Made by a program: the position numbers and the translations under genes
Shown: positions 9,361 through 18,280 of the stretch, piece by piece
Layout of the letters: each line of letters starts with the position of its first letter
Position numbering within the stretch: position 1 is the first letter of the stretch
The notes under the pieces: model-generated
What the model saw: only the letters and a program-made list of their open reading frames with translations
Told to the model about the DNA's origin: nothing
Database searches by the model: none
NCBI RefSeq assembly: GCF_019669905.1
Contig: NZ_AP019777.1
Location: forward strand, 4,030,001 to 4,094,000
Direction: 5' to 3'
Source of the DNA: Methylomonas koyamae
GTDB taxonomy: Bacteria > Pseudomonadota > Gammaproteobacteria > Methylococcales > Methylomonadaceae
Length of the DNA stretch: 64,000 nucleotides

Positions 9361-9564
9361 ATGCAACTCCACGAACAGATACAACAACACCTTGCGAAGC
9401 TTGAACCCAGCCTGCAAGCCGAGGTACTGGATTTCGTGCTGTTCCTGGAAGAAAGACAAAAGAAGCGGCAGCCAGATCAATCAGTAAGCGAAGAAGAAGC
9501 CCTGCAAATTCATCAACAACTGATGGACAGGTACGCCGACGCGTTTGTCAAACTGGCCCAATAA
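9361..9564 (+). CDS. DUF2281-type antitoxin candidate
   Basis: 67-aa acidic helical protein (MQLHEQIQQHLAKLEPSLQAEVLDFVLFLEER at its start matches the DUF2281 pattern, broken here for length: key part LQAEVLDFVLFLEER). Such small proteins are found beside toxin genes as presumed antitoxins. Its TAA stop touches the ATG of the downstream Doc-like gene with no spacing, which argues for translational coupling. Antitoxin role is inferred from position and size. Confidence 0.75.
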   Translation: MQLHEQIQQHLAKLEPSLQAEVLDFVLFLEERQKKRQPDQSVSEEEALQIHQQLMDRYADAFVKLAQ

Positions 9565-9942
9565 ATGGCCAAGTTGTTTTTCATCTCGAAATCACTGGCA
9601 TTGCAGATACATAGTCAGCAGATAGCGCGCTTTGGCGGCGCTTTAGGCATCAGAGATGAAGCTCTGTTGGAATCGGCGCTCGGTGCGGCGCAGCAGACTT
9701 GGCATTACAGCGGCGACATTTTTCAGACCGCTGCCCAGTATTGCTATTCGTTGGCCAATAACCATCCGTTTCTGGATGGCAACAAGCGGGTAGCGGCTGC
9801 GTGTATGTTGGTGTTTCTGGTCGCCAACCAAAAACAACCGAATTTGGATAGCGACCAACTTTACGAGTGGGTCATTAATACGGCGACCCGGCAAGTCAAT
9901 CGCGAAGACTTGGCCGACTTTTTAAAACAGCATTGCGCATAA
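9565..9942 (+). CDS. Death-on-curing (Doc/Fic) family toxin
   Basis: 125-aa Fic-fold protein with the core motif HPFLDGNKR near residue 70, matching Doc-type HxFxxxNKR rather than the AMPylating HPFxxGNGR. Doc of phage P1 phosphorylates EF-Tu and stops translation; a similar activity is possible but not shown here. The preceding 67-aa gene is the likely antitoxin. The pair lies between cysD and cysN, all on one strand, so growth-inhibiting activity would have to be neutralised during sulfate assimilation gene expression. Confidence 0.85.
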   Translation: MAKLFFISKSLALQIHSQQIARFGGALGIRDEALLESALGAAQQTWHYSGDIFQTAAQYCYSLANNHPFLDGNKRVAAACMLVFLVANQKQPNLDSDQLYEWVINTATRQVNREDLADFLKQHCA

Positions 9943-9979
9943 AACAACTTTCGAACACATTTAGGCATTCAGGAATCCC

Positions 9980-11605
9980 ATGTCCCACCAATCCGACCTC
10001 ATCGCCACCGACATTAACGCCTACCTGGCGCAACACGAACGCAAGGAGTTGCTGCGGTTTTTGACCTGCGGCAACGTCGACGACGGCAAAAGCACTTTGA
10101 TCGGCCGCTTGTTACACGATTCGAAAATGATTTACGAAGACCAGTTGGCCGCCGTGCAAGCCGACAGCGTCAAATCCGGCACCACCGGCGCCGGCAAGAT
10201 CGACCTGGCGTTGCTGGTCGACGGCTTGCAGGCCGAGCGCGAGCAAGGCATCACCATCGATGTCGCCTACCGCTACTTTTCGACTTCGACCCGCAAATTC
10301 ATCATCGCCGACACCCCGGGCCACGAGCAATACACCCGTAACATGGCGACCGGCGCTTCGACCTGCGACTTGGCGGTGATTCTGATCGATGCCCGCTACG
10401 GCGTGCAGACCCAGACCAAGCGCCACAGCTTCATTGCCTCGTTGCTGGGCATCAAGCACATCATCGTCGCGGTCAATAAAATGGACTTGGTCGGCTACAG
10501 CCAGGAGACTTTCGAGAAAATTCGCGACGATTACATGGCTTTCGTCAAAAACCTGGATTTGCACGACATCCACTTCATTCCGATGTCGGCGTTGGACGGC
10601 GACAACGTGGTCAACCCCAGCGCCAACATGCCCTGGTTTAGCGGCTTGCCGATGATGGAACTGCTGAACAGCATCGAAATTGCCAGCGACCACAACTTCG
10701 ACGATGCCCGCTTCCCGGTGCAATACGTCAACCGGCCCAACCTGGATTTTCGCGGCTTCTGCGGCACAGTCGCTTCCGGCCTGTTTAATCAAGGCGACGC
10801 GATTACCGTGCTGCCGTCCGGCAAGACCAGCACGATCAAATCCATCGTCACTTTCGACGGCGATTTGCAGCAAGCCTTCGCCGGCATGGCCGTCACTTTA
10901 ACCTTGCAGGACGAAATCGACATCAGCCGCGGCGACGTGATTCTGGGTGGGCAGCAAACGCAACCCAGCGTCGCCGACAAATTCAAGGCCAATATCGTCT
11001 GGATGACCGAACAAACCATGTTGCCCGGCCGCCAATACGTGATCAAATTGGCGACCCGCAGCGTATCGGGCTCGGTCGCGTCGATTCACCACCGCATCGA
11101 CGTCAACACTCTGGAACACCACGATGCCGACGAATTGAAACTGAACGAAATCGGCCTGTGCACCGTCGCGGTCAACGCCCCGGTGGTATTCGAACCTTAC
11201 AAACGCAATAAGTCGACCGGCTCGTTCATCGTCATCGACCGGCTGACCAACGTCACCGTCGGCGCCGGCATGATCGTCGGCGATGCCAGCAAGGACGAAT
11301 GGGCGCCGGTGACCGCCGAAGAACGCGCCAGCCGTTTCGGCCAAACCGCAACCATCGTCGCACTATCCGGCGCCGACGCGAAAACCATGGCTTACCACTT
11401 GGAACGCCGCCTGTTCGACACCGGCCATGTCGCAACCGTGCTGGAACAAGCCGATCCTGCGCTGGCCGCAGCGATCAAACACGCCGGTTTGATCGGTTTG
11501 TGCGTGGGGCTGACAGCCAACCAAGCCGACCTGGTTTTTGATGCGGATAAACAGTCTGTCGACGACATTTACGACGAACTGAAACAGCGGGAAGTGGTGC
11601 GTTAA
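9980..11605 (+). CDS. cysN: Sulfate adenylyltransferase subunit 1 (GTPase)
   Basis: Large regulatory GTPase of ATP sulfurylase, partner of CysD; GTP hydrolysis drives APS synthesis. G motifs are visible: P-loop [15 protein letters not shown] (about residue 31), DTPGHEQY and NKMDL, followed by EF-Tu-like beta-barrel domains. At 541 aa it is longer than E. coli CysN (475). The roughly 60-residue C-terminal extension shows no APS-kinase P-loop, so it is not a CysNC fusion. A ribosome site AGGA precedes the ATG. No cysC or cysH is nearby. Confidence 0.95.
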   Translation: MSHQSDLIATDINAYLAQHERKELLRFLTCGNVDDGKSTLIGRLLHDSKMIYEDQLAAVQADSVKSGTTGAGKIDLALLVDGLQAEREQGITIDVAYRYFSTSTRKFIIADTPGHEQYTRNMATGASTCDLAVILIDARYGVQTQTKRHSFIASLLGIKHIIVAVNKMDLVGYSQETFEKIRDDYMAFVKNLDLHDIHFIPMSALDGDNVVNPSANMPWFSGLPMMELLNSIEIASDHNFDDARFPVQYVNRPNLDFRGFCGTVASGLFNQGDAITVLPSGKTSTIKSIVTFDGDLQQAFAGMAVTLTLQDEIDISRGDVILGGQQTQPSVADKFKANIVWMTEQTMLPGRQYVIKLATRSVSGSVASIHHRIDVNTLEHHDADELKLNEIGLCTVAVNAPVVFEPYKRNKSTGSFIVIDRLTNVTVGAGMIVGDASKDEWAPVTAEERASRFGQTATIVALSGADAKTMAYHLERRLFDTGHVATVLEQADPALAAAIKHAGLIGLCVGLTANQADLVFDADKQSVDDIYDELKQREVVR

Positions 11606-11613
11606 ATCGGTCT

Positions 11614-11639
11614 GCCGCCAAGCTCGACGACTTGGCGGC
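11614..11639 (+). terminator. Hairpin after cysN
   Basis: 9-bp inverted repeat GCCGCCAAG / CTTGGCGGC with an 8-base loop, just beyond the cysN stop. No T-run follows, so it is a weak candidate for an intrinsic terminator and may instead stabilise the mRNA end. Confidence 0.35.
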
Positions 11640-11686
11640 TATTCGCCGCTCAACAACCTGTACCAGCAAACGGGTATCGACTGACG

Positions 11687-13297
11687 ATGAAAGTCCAACC
11701 TAAACAGCCGCAACCGGCGGAATTGCAGGCCATCCACCAATTGTTTCAAGCCGGGCAAGTGCCGTTGGCGGAAATCCGCGCTCAGGCTTTGGCCGCGGCG
11801 TATCCCAAATCGCTGCCGGCACTGAACCTGCTGGGCATGTGCCAGCAAGCACAAGGCAAATTGCGCGACGCGGCCGCCAGCTTCCGCAAGATGATCGCGC
11901 TCGATCCCAACATCGCTGAAATCCATTTCAACCTCGGCGCAATTTACACCCAACTCAACGACGCCAAAGGGGCTATGGCCGCCTACCGCAAAGCGCTGCA
12001 AATCAAGCCGGACTTGACGGTCGCCCATTTCAACCTCGGCGCGCTGTTGCAACAGCAAAGCCAGTGGCAAGAGGCGGCCAAGCATTACCGGCGGGCGGTG
12101 GAACAACAGCCCGGCTACTATCAGGCCTGGGCCAATTGGGGCGCTGTATTGCAAACCGTCGGCGATTTGAAAGCCGCCGAGCACTGTTACCGCAAGGCTT
12201 TGGACATCAACGCCGACGCCCTGGGCTATTTCAACCTCGGCACCAATCTTTACGACCAGGGCAGCCACGCCCAAGCTATCGAAGCATTCAAGGAAGCTTT
12301 GCGTCTGGACCCGCAATTCGCCGATGCCTGGAACGATCTGGGAGAGATTTACCGCGACCAGGGCAATATGGAAGAAGCGGTGCGCTGTTACCGCGCCGCA
12401 CTGCAAGCCAATCAACAACACGGCCGCGCCAATTACAACCTGGGCGAGAGTTATTGTTTGGGCAACCAGTTCACGCAAGCGATTCAGTATTTTGCCGCAT
12501 CGGATTTCGCCGATGCCCAGGAGCGGGTGCTTCTATGTCTGTACAAAACCAGTCAATTCGACGCCTTTAAACAACGCCTGGACGAACTAGTTGCCCAAGG
12601 GCGCCACAACTCGGTATTGCTGGGTAGCTTGGCGACCCATTACGCCATCAATTTCCGCCAACCAGACACTTACGGTTACTGCCGCAATCCGATGGAGTTT
12701 GTACAGCACACTCGCATCGACGAGCTGGCCGAGCCCAGCAGCGCGCTGCTGAATAAATTACTCGACGACGTCAAACACCTAGTCATTGCCGAGCGTAAAC
12801 AGGGCCGCTTGTATTACGGCATGCAGTCGGCTGGGAATTTGTTACAGCGCCCCGAAGCGTCGTTTCAACAGCTGGCCAAGTTGATCCGGGCCAAGGTCGA
12901 AGCCTACCGGCGACACTTCGCCGGCCGCGAGGATGCGTTGATTCGGTTGTTTCCGCAAGCCCTGGAATTCGCCAGTTCCTGGTATTTGCGGATGAACCAA
13001 GGCGGTTATCTGACTTCGCACATCCACGAGGAAGGCTGGATCAGCGGCTGCGTCTACCTGCAACTGCCGGACAAATGCGACAACCACGAAGGCAGCTTCG
13101 AATACGGCACGGACGGCGACGACTACCCACGCCTACACGACGATTTCCCCACCCAAATCGTCGACCAAAAAGTCGGCGACCTGGTGCTATTCCCGTCATC
13201 ATTATTTCATCGGACCATTCCGTTCAATTCCGACCAGGAACGGATTTGTATCGCCTTTGATATCAAACCGGGCAATAGCGTCGGCTCGAAAAAATAA
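11687..13297 (+). CDS. TPR protein with C-terminal 2OG-Fe(II) oxygenase-like domain
   Basis: 536 aa. Residues about 40-280 form consecutive 34-residue TPR units (for example HFNLGALLQQQSQWQEAAKHY and repeats with the FNLG signature). After a helical link, residues about 400-530 match the putative 2OG-Fe(II) oxygenase family (2OG-FeII_Oxy_5). Key features are the iron-site candidates in SHIHEEGWISGCVYL, a distal His in SLFHRTIPF and Arg in ERICIAFD for the oxoglutarate carboxylate. No signal peptide. A role as protein or glycan hydroxylase using TPRs to bind its target is an inference. It follows cysN by about 80 bases, so co-transcription is possible but unproven. Confidence 0.8.
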   Translation: MKVQPKQPQPAELQAIHQLFQAGQVPLAEIRAQALAAAYPKSLPALNLLGMCQQAQGKLRDAAASFRKMIALDPNIAEIHFNLGAIYTQLNDAKGAMAAYRKALQIKPDLTVAHFNLGALLQQQSQWQEAAKHYRRAVEQQPGYYQAWANWGAVLQTVGDLKAAEHCYRKALDINADALGYFNLGTNLYDQGSHAQAIEAFKEALRLDPQFADAWNDLGEIYRDQGNMEEAVRCYRAALQANQQHGRANYNLGESYCLGNQFTQAIQYFAASDFADAQERVLLCLYKTSQFDAFKQRLDELVAQGRHNSVLLGSLATHYAINFRQPDTYGYCRNPMEFVQHTRIDELAEPSSALLNKLLDDVKHLVIAERKQGRLYYGMQSAGNLLQRPEASFQQLAKLIRAKVEAYRRHFAGREDALIRLFPQALEFASSWYLRMNQGGYLTSHIHEEGWISGCVYLQLPDKCDNHEGSFEYGTDGDDYPRLHDDFPTQIVDQKVGDLVLFPSSLFHRTIPFNSDQERICIAFDIKPGNSVGSKK

Positions 13298-13547
13298 ACA
13301 TTCGGTTAACAAAGACCCATTTTGACGTCAGACCCGCGGGCAACTGATTGGCGGTGTCGATTTAATGGATTACCACCTGCCAGCTATGCTGCCGCCTTGA
13401 CTAGGTCGTGAAGTTGCTCTAGCTTTTAGCACGAAAAGGCAATTCCTTCCTCAAAACGACCACATCAGCAATGACAACTATCACCCTTTCTCCCGGTAAA
13501 AACATTAATCGATTACTAGCCGGATCTAACCGGAAGGGTATCCTCGT

Positions 13548-14600
13548 ATGAGCTTGCGGGTTGCAATTGTCGGTCTAGGGCGTATAGGACGTGGCGTTTT
13601 GCGAACTAATTTTTCCCAGATTAGCGGTGGACGCTACGAAATCTGCGTCGTATGTGACGTGATGACGATAGACCACGTCGCGTATCTGTTGGCAAACGAC
13701 AGCACATACGGCAGGCCACCGTTTCGAGTCGATTGCGACGGTAACGATCTGATTTTGGACGGCAAAAGAATACGTTACCAGCGTGTCGACAGGCGGCGTA
13801 GCGGGCCTTCCGAGCACGGCCTGGATGTTTTGAAAGAATTCGAATTGGATGTATTGTTCGACGCGACCGGTACCGCTAGCATCAACGATTTTCAAACGAT
13901 TCTGGAACGGAATATCGCCCGCAAAGCATTGTGTACCTGGAATATTACCGGATGCGACATCAGCATAGTCTATGGCGTAAATCACGCGGATTATCTGCCC
14001 GATAAACACCACGTCATCTCTGCTAGCACCTGTACCGGTAACGCGATGGTGCCTATATGCTACATTTTAGACAAGCATTTCGGCATAGTTTCGGCACGGA
14101 TAGCGACAATACACCCCCAACTATCCGACCAAAGGGTATTGGACGGTTACCATTCGTCTTCCCAATTAGGCCGGGGTTGTGCAGCGTCAATCATCCCAAC
14201 TGGTACCAATGTCGCCAAATCGACAAGTTTGGTATTACCCAATTTAGCAGGCAAATTAGAAGCCATTTCCTATCGAGTGCCGACGGCGATAGTCTCCGTT
14301 ATCGATTTTACGGCTTACTTGGCTACGGATACGAGTCAACAGGAATGTATTGAATGGTTCGAACGGTACGCAGAAAACCAGTTATCTGGAATAATTTATT
14401 GCGATTACGGTGCGTGGGGCCACCAAAAAGCTAGCATAGATTACATGCGAACCGACTATTCGGCGATTCTGCTGATGGGCCAAATCACGGTCAACAACAA
14501 AAGACAAATTGGCTTAGCTTTGATGCACGATAACGAACACGCTTATTGCTGTAGAGTGTTAGACGTCCTCGGAGTACTGGAGTCGAGAGCCGTAACCTGA
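13548..14600 (+). CDS. Divergent glyceraldehyde-3-phosphate dehydrogenase-like protein
   Basis: 350-aa member of the GAPDH/erythrose-4-phosphate dehydrogenase superfamily. The Rossmann motif GLGRIGR is at residues 10-15, and the catalytic region reads SASTCTGNAMVP with Cys162 retained. His189 in ATIHPQLSDQR fits the catalytic base. The second Cys of the usual NC pair is Ala, and the normal WYDNEWGYS appears as MHDNEHAYC. These changes point to altered substrate or reduced classical activity. GC content is visibly lower than in the cys genes upstream. It is unlinked to other glycolytic genes and lies three bases before a DNA glycosylase gene. Function unknown. Confidence 0.8.
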   Translation: MSLRVAIVGLGRIGRGVLRTNFSQISGGRYEICVVCDVMTIDHVAYLLANDSTYGRPPFRVDCDGNDLILDGKRIRYQRVDRRRSGPSEHGLDVLKEFELDVLFDATGTASINDFQTILERNIARKALCTWNITGCDISIVYGVNHADYLPDKHHVISASTCTGNAMVPICYILDKHFGIVSARIATIHPQLSDQRVLDGYHSSSQLGRGCAASIIPTGTNVAKSTSLVLPNLAGKLEAISYRVPTAIVSVIDFTAYLATDTSQQECIEWFERYAENQLSGIIYCDYGAWGHQKASIDYMRTDYSAILLMGQITVNNKRQIGLALMHDNEHAYCCRVLDVLGVLESRAVT

Positions 14601-14603
14601 GCC

Positions 14604-15173
14604 GTGCAAATGGATGCTATTACCGGCTTCCCTCCTATAGCCTCAGATAAGGCAAGTGTGCTTATTTTAGGCAGTATGCCTGGAATCGCTTCACTCAACG
14701 CTGGCGAGTATTATGCTCATCCTCGCAATCAATTTTGGCCCATTATCTGTCAACTATTACAAATCGACACTCTATGCTCTTACGATGCTAGGCGAAAAGC
14801 AATGAATGACCGAGGCATCGCCGTTTGGGACGTGATAAAAACTTGTACCCGTTATGGCAGCTTGGATTCCGCAATTAATAAAAAATCAATCATTACCAAC
14901 GATTTCGATAGTTTTTTTGAACTACACCCGTCGATCTGCCACGTGTTTTTCAACGGAGCTACCGCCGAAACACTTTTTCGGAGACATTTCTTAGCAAAAT
15001 TGCAGAACAACCCCAGAAATGCGCTTATCTATACAAGACTGCCATCGACAAGCCCCGCCCATGCAGCGTTATCGATCGACCAAAAGCTGACAGCTTGGAA
15101 AGCCGTCACCGACGCAACTAGCGCCCAATCCAATCCTAAGCTGCAGGAGATAGAAATAAATTTAGGATCCTAA
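14604..15173 (+). CDS. DNA-deoxyinosine (hypoxanthine) glycosylase, UDG superfamily
   Basis: 189-aa protein of the family 6 uracil/hypoxanthine-DNA glycosylases, which remove deaminated bases to start base-excision repair. The family block GSMPGIASLNAGEYYAHPRNQFW is evident in two parts: GSMPGIASL and EYYAHPRNQFWPI (about residues 23-50), and a C-terminal LPSTSPAHA segment is the second active-site motif. The frame opens with GTG at 14604, three bases after the GAPDH-like stop; an ATG at 14610 is an alternative. Tight spacing suggests coupling with the GAPDH-like gene. AT-rich compared with upstream genes. Confidence 0.85.
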   Translation: MQMDAITGFPPIASDKASVLILGSMPGIASLNAGEYYAHPRNQFWPIICQLLQIDTLCSYDARRKAMNDRGIAVWDVIKTCTRYGSLDSAINKKSIITNDFDSFFELHPSICHVFFNGATAETLFRRHFLAKLQNNPRNALIYTRLPSTSPAHAALSIDQKLTAWKAVTDATSAQSNPKLQEIEINLGS

Positions 15174-15180
15174 AAAAGAA

Positions 15181-15208
15181 AAAAGCCCAACTAACAAGTT
15201 GGGCTTTT
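15181..15208. terminator. Bidirectional terminator between DNA glycosylase and rplQ
   Basis: Perfect 12-bp inverted repeat AAAAGCCCAACT / AGTTGGGCTTTT with a 4-base loop. It is flanked by an A-run on the left and ends in TTTT on the right, so it can stop transcription from both converging genes. It closes the long ribosomal block. Confidence 0.9.
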
Positions 15209-15242
15209 GTTTGAGACGGTGTCGGATAAAACCTAAACTGAA

Positions 15243-15623
15243 TTATTCATCAGACGTTGTTGGTTCTGCTCTATCCACCAATTCTACGTAAGCCATCGGG
15301 GCGTCGTCGCCAGGACGGAATCCGCATTTGATGATCCTCAAATAGCCACCATTTCTGGTTGAATAACGGGGACCCAACTCGTTAAACAACTTGGTCACGA
15401 CATCGCGGTCACGCAACTTGGCGAAGGCTTGGCGACGCTTTGCAACCGAATCGTTTTTCGAAAGGGTTATCAGAGGCTCGGCAATCATTCTTAATTCTTT
15501 TGCCTTAGGAAGAGTAGTTTTAATCAACTCATGTTTAAACAGAGAGCAGGCCATGTTGCTGAACAGCGCTTTTCTATGACTGCTGTTTTTATTTAACTGT
15601 CTTCCAGATTTACGGTGTCTCAT
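15243..15623 (-). CDS. rplQ: 50S ribosomal protein L17
   Basis: 126-aa L17 (E. coli 127), a large-subunit protein near the exit tunnel. The N-terminus [19 protein letters not shown] is the family signature. Last gene of the alpha operon, 17 bases after rpoA, with the bidirectional terminator just beyond its stop. Confidence 0.98.
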   Translation of the reverse strand: MRHRKSGRQLNKNSSHRKALFSNMACSLFKHELIKTTLPKAKELRMIAEPLITLSKNDSVAKRRQAFAKLRDRDVVTKLFNELGPRYSTRNGGYLRIIKCGFRPGDDAPMAYVELVDRAEPTTSDE

Positions 15624-15640
15624 TTCTTAATGCCTTATGT

Positions 15641-16648
15641 TCAAATTCCAGCTTGGGATTGGTCTGCCAAATTCTCAGGCGGCCAATTCTCGAGCCGCAT
15701 GCCTAACGACAGTCCTTTAATGGCCAGGATGTCTTTAATCTCTGTGAGCGATTTTTTGCCCAAATTAGGCGTCCGTAACAACTCCACTTCGGTGCGTTGG
15801 ATCAAATCGCCAATATAAAATATGTTCTCGGCTTTCAAGCAATTTGCCGAACGAACAGTCAACTCCAAATCATCAACGGGCCGCAACAAAACCGGATCGA
15901 AAGATTCTTCTTCGATTGCGACTTCTTCCTGAACCTGCTCATTAACCTTCTCAAAGTCAACGAAAACAGATAACTGATCATGCAATATCGAAGCGGCAGT
16001 TTTGATTGCGTGCTCGGGATCAACCGTTCCGTTTGTCTCCAATTCGATGACCAAGCGATCCAGATTGGTACGCTGTTCGACACGGGTGCTCTCTACATGA
16101 TATGCAACTTTGACGATAGGACTGAACGCTGCGTCCAACATCAAAACACCTACAGGCGCATCGTCATACATTTCTTTACGCACGCTAGCAGGAACATAAC
16201 CTCTGCCGCGCTCGACCTTAATTTTAATGTTTAATTCGATATCTTGAGTCACGTTGGCGATAACCAAATCCGGATTGGCTATCTCAACGTTGTGTGGCAA
16301 TTCTATATCGCCAGCGGTTACCGTTCCGGCGCCTTTTTTTGACAAAGTCAATGTGACTTCATCCCTGGAATGGACAATTACGGCCAGCTTCTTCAAATTC
16401 AAGATAATATCGATGACATCTTCTTGAACGCCTTCTATCGTTGTGAATTCGTGCAAGACTCCGTCGATAGAAATCTCCGTGACAGCACAACCAGGAATAG
16501 AAGAGAGCATAACTCTTCTCAAAGCATTACCGAGCGAATGACCGAATCCTCTCTCAAGAGGTTCAATCACAATACGGGAATGGTTAGCCGATTCGTTTAT
16601 AACCTCGACTAATCTCGGCTTCAGAAGGCCGCCAATAGAACTCTGCAT
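15641..16648 (-). CDS. rpoA: DNA-directed RNA polymerase subunit alpha
   Basis: 335 aa (E. coli 329). The N-terminal domain (to about residue 235) dimerises and assembles beta and beta'. After a Glu-rich linker the C-terminal domain binds UP elements and activators; [11 protein letters not shown] holds the Arg that matches DNA-contacting R265, and [10 protein letters not shown] forms the second HhH-like helix. It lies in the alpha operon between rpsD and rplQ with short gaps. Confidence 0.98.
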   Translation of the reverse strand: MQSSIGGLLKPRLVEVINESANHSRIVIEPLERGFGHSLGNALRRVMLSSIPGCAVTEISIDGVLHEFTTIEGVQEDVIDIILNLKKLAVIVHSRDEVTLTLSKKGAGTVTAGDIELPHNVEIANPDLVIANVTQDIELNIKIKVERGRGYVPASVRKEMYDDAPVGVLMLDAAFSPIVKVAYHVESTRVEQRTNLDRLVIELETNGTVDPEHAIKTAASILHDQLSVFVDFEKVNEQVQEEVAIEEESFDPVLLRPVDDLELTVRSANCLKAENIFYIGDLIQRTEVELLRTPNLGKKSLTEIKDILAIKGLSLGMRLENWPPENLADQSQAGI

Positions 16649-16672
16649 ATCTTGTTTCCTAAGGCCTGTTTA

Positions 16673-17293
16673 CTACTTAGAATAAAGCTCAACGACCAAC
16701 TGCTCGTTGATGTCGGAACCCAGATCAACACGGTCAGGCACGGACTTGAAAACACCACTCATTTCTTTGGTATTAACTTCCACCCATACAGGAAAACCAT
16801 ACTGCTCTGCTACAACCAAGGCATCCTTGATACGCTGCTGAGACTTGGCTTTTTCTCTAACCTTTACCACGTCTCCCGCAGACACTTGGTAGGACGGGAT
16901 GTTGATAAGGCGATCATTAACCAGGATAGCCTTGTGAGAGACCAACTGTCTTGCTTCAGCACGGGTCGCGGCATATCCCATACGATAAACTACGTTGTCC
17001 AGTCTAGACTCAAGGAAATCCAAGAGATTTTGACCGGTGGCGCCTTTTTGCAAATCCGCCGCTTTGTAGTAGTTTCTGAATTGCTTTTCCAACACGCCGT
17101 AAATGCGACGCAAGCGCTGCTTCGCCCGAAGCTGCATTGCATAATCAGAGTTTCTAGTGCGTTTAGCCCCGTGCTGACCAGGGCGCTGATCCAATTTGCA
17201 CTTACTCTCCAGAGATTTACCCCGGCTCTTTAAAAAAAGATCTGTGCCTTCTCTGCGGCTCAACTTACACGCAGGACCAAGATATCTTGCCAT
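16673..17293 (-). CDS. rpsD: 30S ribosomal protein S4
   Basis: 206 aa, the same length as E. coli S4. The start [16 protein letters not shown] and a central S4 RNA-binding fold (about residues 97-160) are clear. It nucleates 16S assembly and in E. coli represses the alpha operon by binding the rpsM leader. There is no zinc-type CxxC cluster at the N-terminus (zinc-free form). Confidence 0.98.
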   Translation of the reverse strand: MARYLGPACKLSRREGTDLFLKSRGKSLESKCKLDQRPGQHGAKRTRNSDYAMQLRAKQRLRRIYGVLEKQFRNYYKAADLQKGATGQNLLDFLESRLDNVVYRMGYAATRAEARQLVSHKAILVNDRLINIPSYQVSAGDVVKVREKAKSQQRIKDALVVAEQYGFPVWVEVNTKEMSGVFKSVPDRVDLGSDINEQLVVELYSK

Positions 17294-17308
17294 TATTTAC
17301 TCCACTAC

Positions 17309-17695
17309 CTAAACGCGACGCTTTTTCGGGGGACGGCATCCGTTATGAGGAATAGGCGTCACATCCACAATATTCGAAATTTTAAAACCCATACTGTTTA
17401 ATGAGCGAACCGCAGACTCACGGCCAGGACCGGGTCCTTTGATCATAACATCTAGGTTTTTCATACCATACTCTTGAGCGACTGCCCCGGCTTTTTCAGC
17501 CGCCACTTGCGCCGCAAATGGGGTGCTCTTTCTTGAACCACGAAACCCCGAGCCGCCCGAAGTCGCCCAGGACAAGGCGTTGCCTTTCCGATCTGTGATT
17601 GTAACGATCGTATTATTAAAGGAAGCGTGGACATGAACAATGCCGTCAGCGACTTCCTTTTTTATCCGTTTCTTAACTCGATTTTGGGTTGCCAT
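17309..17695 (-). CDS. rpsK: 30S ribosomal protein S11
   Basis: 128-aa S11 (E. coli 129), a platform protein near the mRNA exit and the Shine-Dalgarno helix. Family blocks [15 protein letters not shown] and the C-terminal [11 protein letters not shown] are intact. The ATG at 17695 is chosen over a TTG one codon upstream. Confidence 0.98.
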   Translation of the reverse strand: MATQNRVKKRIKKEVADGIVHVHASFNNTIVTITDRKGNALSWATSGGSGFRGSRKSTPFAAQVAAEKAGAVAQEYGMKNLDVMIKGPGPGRESAVRSLNSMGFKISNIVDVTPIPHNGCRPPKKRRV

Positions 17696-17719
17696 CAAAT
17701 TGCCTATCTATTCTAATTA

Positions 17720-18076
17720 TTACTTGGTGACCGATTTACGAGGTCCCTTTCTTGTCCTCGCATTCGTACGAGTCCGCTGACCTCTCAACGGAAGCCCCCG
17801 ACGATGGCGAATTCCGCGATAGCAGCCAAGATCCATAAGCCTCTTTATGTTCATAGAGACTTCCCTACGCAGATCGCCTTCAACGGTCATACCAGAAATG
17901 ACTTTGCGTATTGCCTCAACTTGATCTTCAGTCAGATCCCTGATTTTGGCAGCGGGATTAACACCAACTTCACTGCAAATATCTCTAGCAGTCTGCCTAC
18001 CAATTCCGTAAATAGCTGTTAAGGCTATCTCCGCATGCTTATGATCAGCCACGTTTATACCAGCAATACGAGCCAT
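17720..18076 (-). CDS. rpsM: 30S ribosomal protein S13
   Basis: 118 aa, identical in length to E. coli S13. Head protein contacting the P-site tRNA and the B1 bridges. Signature parts are [19 protein letters not shown], the helix-two-turn-helix YGIGRQTA and the basic tail [11 protein letters not shown]. First gene of the alpha operon, behind its own promoter. Confidence 0.98.
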   Translation of the reverse strand: MARIAGINVADHKHAEIALTAIYGIGRQTARDICSEVGVNPAAKIRDLTEDQVEAIRKVISGMTVEGDLRREVSMNIKRLMDLGCYRGIRHRRGLPLRGQRTRTNARTRKGPRKSVTK

Positions 18077-18116
18077 TCAAACACTCCAAAAACGATACTA
18101 TAAGGTTAAACGGAGA

Positions 18117-18145
18117 AGTATAACACTCCGAAAAATAAATCGCAA
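18117..18145 (-). promoter_or_regulatory. Promoter of the alpha operon (before rpsM)
   Basis: On the - strand TTGCGA (18145-18140) and TATACT (18122-18117) are spaced 17 bases, about 40 bases before the rpsM ATG. This lets rpsM-rpsK-rpsD-rpoA-rplQ be expressed apart from the spc genes. The leader is too short to show the full E. coli alpha pseudoknot. Confidence 0.6.
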
Positions 18146-18151
18146 AAACAA

Positions 18152-18265
18152 CTATCCTTGCCTTTGCTTGTGACGACCATCTTTACAGATGACCCTGACT
18201 ACGCCATTTCTTTTTATAACTTTGCAGCTTTTGCAAATGGCTTTAATTGAAGCGCGTACTTTCAC
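18152..18265 (-). CDS. rpmJ: 50S ribosomal protein L36
   Basis: 37-aa L36, the smallest ribosomal protein, starting [17 protein letters not shown]. The zinc ligands Cys11, Cys14, Cys27 and His32 are all present, so it is the zinc-binding (C+) form. The start is GTG at 18265 with AGGAG seven bases upstream. It lies 15 bases after secY and ends the spc group. Confidence 0.95.
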   Translation of the reverse strand: MKVRASIKAICKSCKVIKRNGVVRVICKDGRHKQRQG

Positions 18266-18280
18266 GGCTAACTCCTAATC

